Below the pieces are notes generated by a model that saw only the letters and a list, made by a program, of their open reading frames with translations, ran no database searches and was not told the origin of the DNA. Below, piece by piece: positions 57,181 to 64,000 of a stretch of DNA of 64,000 bases; positions within the stretch are counted from its first letter, which is position 1, and the number at the start of each line of letters is the position of its first letter. Source of the DNA: Schizophyllum amplum (lineage: Eukaryota; Basidiomycota; Agaricomycetes; Agaricales; Schizophyllaceae). The position numbers were made by a program, and so were the translations under genes. Location of the stretch: positions 558,001 to 622,000 of the forward strand of contig VDMD01000012.1 in the NCBI GenBank assembly GCA_007026445.1, in the 5' to 3' direction.

Positions 57181-60100
57181 ATGGCCACAGTCGAAGCAGT
57201 ACCAGCCAGCACCTCCTACAACCCAGAGTCCCTCCCCATCGTCTCCGACCATGCTTCTCCCGAAAACGTCGCCAGCTTCAACGCTGTAGAGCGCGATCCA
57301 GACTCCTTCGACGGCTCCCTCCCCGCCAACCAGGGTCTCTACCTCAACGACAATGAGAAGGACTCCTGCGGTGTCGGCTTCATCTGCCACATCCGCGGCC
57401 AGCCGGCCCACAAAATCGTCTCCGACGCTCGCCAGCTCCTTTGTGCGATGACCCATCGCGGAGCCACGGGCGCGGACAGCCGCGATGGCGACGGCGCAGG
57501 CGTCATGACGGGCATTCCTCACGAGTTCTTTGTGAGGGAGGCGGAGCGCGATCTGGGCTGCAAGCTCCCCAACCCCGGCGAATACGCCGTGGGCAACCTC
57601 TTCTTCAAGTCAAACGACCCTGTCCAGCTTCAGAGCCAGCAGGCTGCATTCTCTCGCATCGCCATCGACCTCGGTCTCCGCGTGTGGGCTGGCGCGAAGT
57701 CCCCACCGATGGAACGATCCTCGGCCCCGCGGCAAGCAGCAAGGAGCCAACCATGCTCCAGCCGTTTGTCGTGCTGGAGGCGCACTACGGCAGCGGCTCT
57801 GTCAGCCAGGGCGGCACCTTCGACGAGCGTCACTTCGAGCGTCAGCTCTACGTCCTTCGCAAGCACGCTACACATACCATGTGAGTGGACTGGTGCTTCT
57901 TCTGTTATCGCAGCGCGCTAAGCTCAATACGCACTTCATAGTACTCTCGCGAAGGGTTTCTACATTTGCTCGCTGTCCTCCAAGAACATCGTGTACAAAG
58001 GACAACTCTCGCCCCCTCAAGTGTACAACTACTTCCATGACCTCAACCATGTCTTGTACAGCTCCCACTTCGCGCTCGTGCACTCTCGTTTCTCCACCAA
58101 CACCTTCCCGAGCTGGGATCGTGCTCAGCCGATGAGATGGGCGGCTCACAATGGTGCGTCACACATGATGATCTGCGCCATGGATGTTATCTTACATTTT
58201 GATAGGCGAAATCAACACGGTTCGTGGGAACAAGAACTGGATGCGCGCTCGCGAGGGTGTCATCGCATCTCAGAGCTTTGGCGAGCAGCTCGACCTACTC
58301 TACCCCATCATCGAGACTGGTGGCTCTGACTCTGCCGCGTTCGACAATGTACTCGAGCTCCTTACGGTCAACGGCATTGTGACGCTTCCGGAAGCTGTCA
58401 TGATGCTTATTCCTGAGGCGTGGCAAGGGAACGAGATCATGGAGCCCCAGAAGCGCGCGTTCTATAACTGGGCAGCGTGTCTACAGGAACCGTGGGACGG
58501 CCCTGCCCTCTTCGCTTTCAGTGATGGTCGGTACTGCGGTGCGAACCTCGACCGTAACGGTCTGCGTCCCTGCAGATACATTGTCACCAACGACGACATC
58601 ATGGTTTGTGCCTCCGAAGTCGGCGCTGTATACATCGCCCCGGAGAAGGTCGTGCAGAAGGGTCGTCTCAAGCCTGGTCGTATGTTGCTCGTCGATACGG
58701 TCGAGGGTCGTATCGTCGACGACAAGGAGCTCAAGCTCAGGACCGCCAACTCCAAGAACTTCGCGTCGTGGGTGGAGACCCACATTCTCCACGTGCCGCA
58801 GATTGTGAAGCGCGTTCGCCGCAGCCGCATCGCTCTTGAGCCCGTTCTCGATGACGCTCCGCTCAGCACGGACCCCAAGCTTCTGGCTTTTGGCTTCACT
58901 GTCGAGCAGCTCAACCTCCTCATGCTTCCTATGGTCACCGACGGCAAGGAGGCGCTCGGCTCCATGGGCAACGACGCGCCTCTCGCGGCTATGGGCACCC
59001 AGCCGAAGAGTCTTTACGACTACTTCCGTCAGCTCTTCGCGCAGGTCACGAACCCGCCCATCGACCCCATCCGCGAGAGCATCGTCATGTCGCTCGAGAC
59101 CTACGTCGGGCCGGAGGGCAACCTGCTCGAGATGAAGCCCGAGCAGTGCCACCGCATCCTCCTCCCTTCTCCCGTCCTCGACATCGAGGAGATGAACGCG
59201 ATGAAGAACCTCAAGACGGCATACAGTACGTGGCCATCGCGCACCATCGACATCACCTTCCCGAAGGGCGATGGCTTGCCGGGCTACCAGCTCGCGCTCG
59301 AGCGGGTGTGCAGCGAGGCGATGGAGGCCATCGAGGACGGCGTCAAGGTTATCATCCTCAGCGACAAGGCGACTGGTCCCGACCGTCTTCCCCTGTCGGC
59401 GCTCGTTGCTTGCGGTGGCGTCCACCACCACCTTGTCAACCACAAGATGCGCGCCAAGGTCGCGCTCATGATCGAGACCGGCGAGGCGCGCGACGTGCAC
59501 CACTGTTGTGTGCTCCTTGGATACGGCGCCGACGCCATCTGCCCGTGGCTGATGATGGAGACTATCCTCAAGGTCGGCAGGGAGGGACTGTAAGTGCGAA
59601 CATTGCTTTCTCTGCGATGTATTCTAATCCGTTACTCAGGGTCAAGAACGAGAAGACCGTAACCGAGCTCATGGAGAACTACCGTCATTCCCTCGACAAC
59701 GGTATCCTTAAGGTCATGTCGAAGATGGGCATCTCCACTTTGGCGTCGTACAAGGGCGCGCAGATCTTCGAGATCATGGGTCTTCATAGCCAGGTCGTCC
59801 AGCGTTGCTTCACCGGCACCGCCAGCCGAGTGCAGGGTGCTACCTTTGACCTGCTCGCCATGGATGCATTCGAGCTACACGAGCGTGGCTGGCCGAGCCG
59901 CTACACCCAGATCCCTCCCGGCATGCCGGAGTCTGGCGAGTACCACTGGCGCGACGGTGGCGAGCCACACATCAACGACCCTGCTGGCATCGCCAACCTC
60001 CAGGACGCCGTCCGCGAGAAGAACCAGAGCGCTTTCGATGCCTACATCCGCAACGCGAACGAGCAGACGAAGCGGGTGCACCTTCGCGGCCTGCTGGAGT

Positions 60101-63100
60101 TCAAGTACGAGAATGCGACGCCGATTCCCATCGACCAGGTCGAGCCGTGGAACGAGATCGTGCGTCGCTTCGTCACGGGCGCCATGTCTTACGGCTCCAT
60201 CTCCATGGAGGCGCACTCGACCCTTGCTGTTGCGATGAACCGTCTCGGCGGTAAGTCGAACACCGGCGAGGGTGGCGAGGACGCGGAGCGCTCGAATGTC
60301 CTCCCCACGGGCGACACCATGCGTTCTGCTATCAAGCAGGTCGCCTCCGGTCGGTTCGGTGTCACCTCCAACTACCTCGCGGACGCGGACGAGTTGCAGA
60401 TCAAGATGGCGCAGGGCGCAAAGCCTGGCGAGGGCGGTGAGCTTCCGGGCCACAAGGTCTCGCAGTCTATCGCGCGTACGCGGCACTCGACGGCGGGCGT
60501 CGGTCTCATCTCCCCGCCACCGCACCACGACATCTACTCCATCGAGGACCTGAAGCAGCTCATCTACGATCTCAAGTGTGCGAACCCCCGCGCGCGTGTG
60601 TCCGTGAAGCTGGTGTCCGAGGTCGGCGTGGGTATCGTCGCGAGCGGTGTCGCGAAGGCGAAGGCGGACCATATCCTCATCTCTGGACACGACGGCGGCA
60701 CGGGCGCTGCGCGGTGGACTGGTATCAAGAGCGCTGGTCTCCCGTGGGAGCTTGGTCTTGCGGAGACGCACCAGACGCTCGTGCTGAATGACCTTCGTAG
60801 CCGTGTCACTGTGCAGACGGACGGTCAGATTCGGACGGGTCGCGACATCGCCATTGCATGCATGCTGGGCGCGGAGGAGTGGGGCTTCGCTACGGCGCCC
60901 CTCATCGCTATGGGTTGTATTATGATGAGGAAGTGTCATCGTGAGTATTCATAGATTTTGTTTTCTTTGACACTGGCTCATTCCTTTCGTCAGTGAACAC
61001 CTGCCCTGTCGGTATCGCTACCCAGGACCCTCAGCTGCGTGCCAAGTTCGCTGGTCAGCCCGAGCAGATCATCAACTTCTTCTACTACCTCGCCGAGGAC
61101 CTCCGCGCCATCATGGCAAAGCTCGGCTTCCGCACCATCAACGAGATGGTCGGTCGCGCCGACATGCTCAAGGTCAACGAGGCGCTCCGCACCCCGAAGA
61201 CCGCGCACCTGGACTTGTCGGCGGTTCTCAAGCCGGCATGGCAGATGCGCCCGGGTGCTGCGACGCACCGCGTCCGCTCCCAGGACCACAAGCTCTACAT
61301 CCGTCTCGACAACAAGTTCATCGACGAGTCGGAGCCGGCGTTGACGAAGGGCCTCCCCGTTCACATCGAGTGTGATGTCACGAACACCGACCGCGCACTT
61401 GGTACCTCGCTGTCGTACAGGGTTTCTAAGCTGTACGGCGAGGAGGGTCTGCCGAAGGACACCATCCACATCTCGATGAAGGGCTCCGCCGGTCAGTCCT
61501 TGGGCGCTTTCCTCGCCCCCGGTATCACCATCGAGCTCGAGGGCGACGCGAACGACTACGTCGGCAAGGGTCTTTCGGGTGGCCGCCTCATCGTCTACCC
61601 TCCGAAGAAGTCGACGTTCAAGGCCGAGGAGAACATCATCATCGGCAACGTCTGCTTGTACGGTGCCACCTCCGGCGAGGCCTTCATCCGCGGCATCGCC
61701 GCCGAGCGCTTCGCTGTCCGCAACTCGGGTGTCAACGCCGTCGTTGAGGGCACAGGTGACCACGGATGCGAGTACATGACTGGTGGCCGTGTGGTCGTTC
61801 TGGGGACCACCGGTCGCAACTTCGCGGCCGGTATGAGCGGTGGCATCGCCTACGTCCTCGACATGGCCCACACCTTCGCTCAGAAGGTCAACATGGAGAT
61901 GGTCGAGCTTGGCAAGGTCACGGACCCCAAGGAGATTGCGGCGCTGCGTGGGCTCGTCGAAGATCACCGCCACTACACTGGATCCGAGGTCGCGGACCGC
62001 GTACTCAAGGACTTCCACCACCTTCTTCCGCTCTTCGTTCGCGTCATGCCGTTGGACTACAAGCGTGTTCTGGAAGAGGCGGCCGCTCGTGAGAAGGAGG
62101 AGAAGATGCGTCAGAGCGTGATCGACCTCGTTCCCTCGCGTACCGCCAGCCAGGTCGACCTTGCTTCGGAGGGCCTTGAGGAGATTCTGCAGCCGAAGCT
62201 GCAGATGACCCCGAGCCCCAAGCCCAAGCACGAGCCGTCGGTCGGAGACCTCGAGGACTCCCTTGTCGACGATGCCACGACAAAGCAGCGCATGCACAAG
62301 CTCGACAAGACCCGCGGCTTCATGAAGTACAAGCGCCTGGTAGCCTACCGTCCCCGCGCAAGCGCGTCAAGGACTGGAAGGAGATCTCCACCCGCCTCAC
62401 CGAGTCGGAGCTGAAGTATCAGTCCGCGCGGTGCATGGACTGCGGTGTCCCCTTCTGCCAGTCCGAGACGGGCTGCCCGATCTCGAACATCATCCCCAAG
62501 TGGAACGATCTCGTTTTCAAGGGTCAATGGCAGGACGCACTCAACCGTCTACTCATGACCAACAACTTCCCTGAGTTCACGGGTCGTGTCTGCCCTGCTC
62601 CTTGCGAGGGTGCGTGCGTGCTCGGTATAAACGAGCAGCCGGTGGGAATCAAGAGCATCGAGTGCGCGATCATCGACAAGGTGAGTTTATCTCGGTGTCT
62701 ATCGCTTGCGCTTCGCTAACCCACGGTTAGGGTTTCGAGATGGGGTGGATGGCGCCAAGCCCGCCGTCGGTCCGCACCGGCAAGCGCGTCGCCGTCATCG
62801 GCTCTGGTCCTGCTGGCCTCGCTTGTGCGGACCAGCTGAACAAGGCTGGGCACCTGGTCACCGTCTATGACCGTAACGATCGCATGGGTGGCCTGCTGAT
62901 GTACGGCATCCCGAAGTGAGTAGTTGCCACAAATGTTCCCTTCTTCTTCCGCTGACGTATTAAATTATCCAGCATGAAGCTCGACAAGGGCATCGTGCAG
63001 CGCCGTGTTGACCTGATGGCCGCTGAGGGTGTCGTGAGTAACGTGAACACCTAGTGCATCCTTCGTCTCATCACTTTCACAGACTTTTGTCCCCAACGCC

Positions 63101-64000
63101 CACGTCGGCGTCAACGTCGATGCAGAGGAGCTGAGGTCCGAGTTTGACGCTGTTGCTGTCTGCACCGGTGCTACATGGCCTCGCGACCTCAAGATCCCCA
63201 ACCGCGAGGCGGACGGCATTCACTTCGCCATGGAGTTCTTGCAGCTGAACACCAAGGCTCTCCTCGACGACGAGCACCAGAACAGCAGCTACATCAACGC
63301 GAAGGGCAAGGACGTCATTGTCATCGGTGGTGGTGACACGGGCAACGACTGTATCGGTACGGCGATGAGGCATGGCGCGAAGAGTGTCACGAACTTCGAG
63401 CTGCTGCCTCGCCCGCCTGCAGAGCGTGGCCGTGACAACCCATGGCCGCAGTGGCCGAGGTTAGTTTTATGCCTTTGGGTCGTGGCCTTTTGAGCTGACA
63501 GCAACGTAGGATCTTCCGCACCGACTATGGTCACACCGAGGTTGCTTCTCACTTCGGCCGCGACCCTAGGGAATACTGCATCTCCACCAAGGACTTCGTC
63601 CTTAATGATGAGGGCAAGCTTGCCGGGCTTAACACCGGTGCGTTTTTTGTGACAGCTTCGTCCGTTGCGTTTACTGAATCATACCTGCAGTTCGTGTTGA
63701 GTGGACGAAGGATAGCGGTGGTCGCTGGAAGATGGAAGAGGTTCCGGGCTCCGAGAAGTTCTTCCCTGCCCAATTCGTCTTCCTCGCGCTTGGCTTCCTC
63801 GGTCCTCAGAACGAGGTCATCAAGGCGCTCGGCGTGAAGCAGGACGCGCGCTCCAACATCCAGACGGCTAACAAGGTATGGACCATTGTACTCACTGCCA
63901 GCGGCGACTGATTTCCTTTGCAGAAGTACAGCACCAACGTTGAGGGTGTCTTCGCCGCGGGTGACTGCCGGAGAGGCCAGTCGCTCATCGTCTGGGGTAT
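57181..64000 (+). CDS. GLT1: glutamate synthase [NADH], partial at 3' end
   Basis: This makes two glutamates from glutamine and 2-oxoglutarate. A propeptide of about 62 residues precedes Cys63 in [14 protein letters not shown], the expected N-terminal nucleophile of the glutaminase domain. Next come the central domain ([19 protein letters not shown]) and the FMN-synthase domain ([40 protein letters not shown]). The 3Fe-4S cysteines are in GCIMMRKC and [13 protein letters not shown]. The alpha-subunit C-terminal beta-helix follows ([19 protein letters not shown]). The small-subunit region, fused as in eukaryotes, has [29 protein letters not shown] and the FAD motif [13 protein letters not shown]. 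It ends in [14 protein letters not shown] at the window edge, so only a short tail is missing. Single-base frame breaks occur near 57683 and 62360. About ten exons are visible. Confidence 0.95.

Noticed and set aside
60990..62297. 435-codon antisense frame within GLT1 (also 58481-59503 and 59875-60939)
   Set aside because: Long antisense frames arise from the strong codon bias of GLT1. Their translations are Val/Leu/Asp/Arg repeats without family motifs.

Overview
The window looks like a gene-dense contig of an agaricomycete (mushroom-forming) basidiomycete. The DNA is GC-rich, genes are broken by many introns of about 50-65 nt, and several genes match families expanded in or typical of Agaricomycetes (DUF6533-type membrane proteins, DUF6699 proteins, F-box proteins, AlkB-GRF proteins). 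All genes appear to be nuclear housekeeping or lineage genes. No CRISPR array, operon, rRNA or tRNA was recognised. All identifications come from reading translated exons by eye; nothing was searched.

Layout, left to right. 0.5-7.3 kb: three minus-strand genes, an Argonaute, the Rab GTPase YPT1 and a small zinc-ribbon protein. 7.8-11.5 kb: a membrane M13 (neprilysin-type) zinc peptidase. 11.75-13.4 kb: an AlkB-like dioxygenase with a GRF zinc finger, divergent from a membrane-anchored M24 (Xaa-Pro peptidase type) protein at 13.8-15.5 kb. 16-18.2 kb: a hypothetical protein, a probable MITE and a second copy of the zinc-ribbon gene. 20.1-23 kb: a Zn2Cys6 transcription factor. 24.3-28 kb: NOP16, QCR10 and a HAD hydrolase. 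28.7-32.4 kb: a DUF6533-like multispan protein and a penta-EF-hand protein. 33.2-37 kb: a DUF6699 protein and a probably peroxisomal long-chain acyl-CoA synthetase, both with broken reading frames. 37.4-39.3 kb: a candidate non-autonomous DNA transposon with inverted ends. 39.7-64 kb: F-box protein, SRP receptor alpha, mitochondrial IF2, CHORD-CS protein, mitochondrial-carrier-like protein, a 60-residue conserved-looking protein, LST8, and NADH-type glutamate synthase GLT1 running off the right edge.

Links between genes are mostly those of a normal eukaryotic neighbourhood: shared divergent promoters (SRP receptor/IF2, 157 bp; NOP16/QCR10, 265 bp) and convergent tails. No multi-gene pathway cluster is evident. 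The most notable observations are microexons of 8 and 13 nt inside catalytic motifs of Argonaute and YPT1, two zinc-ribbon paralogs that keep every intron position including an 18-nt exon, a TA-flanked 1.9-kb inverted-repeat element, a 162-bp MITE, an unusual Arg in the Argonaute MID pocket, and a recurring pattern of single-base deletions that breaks the frames of conserved genes and probably reflects consensus errors in this assembly.
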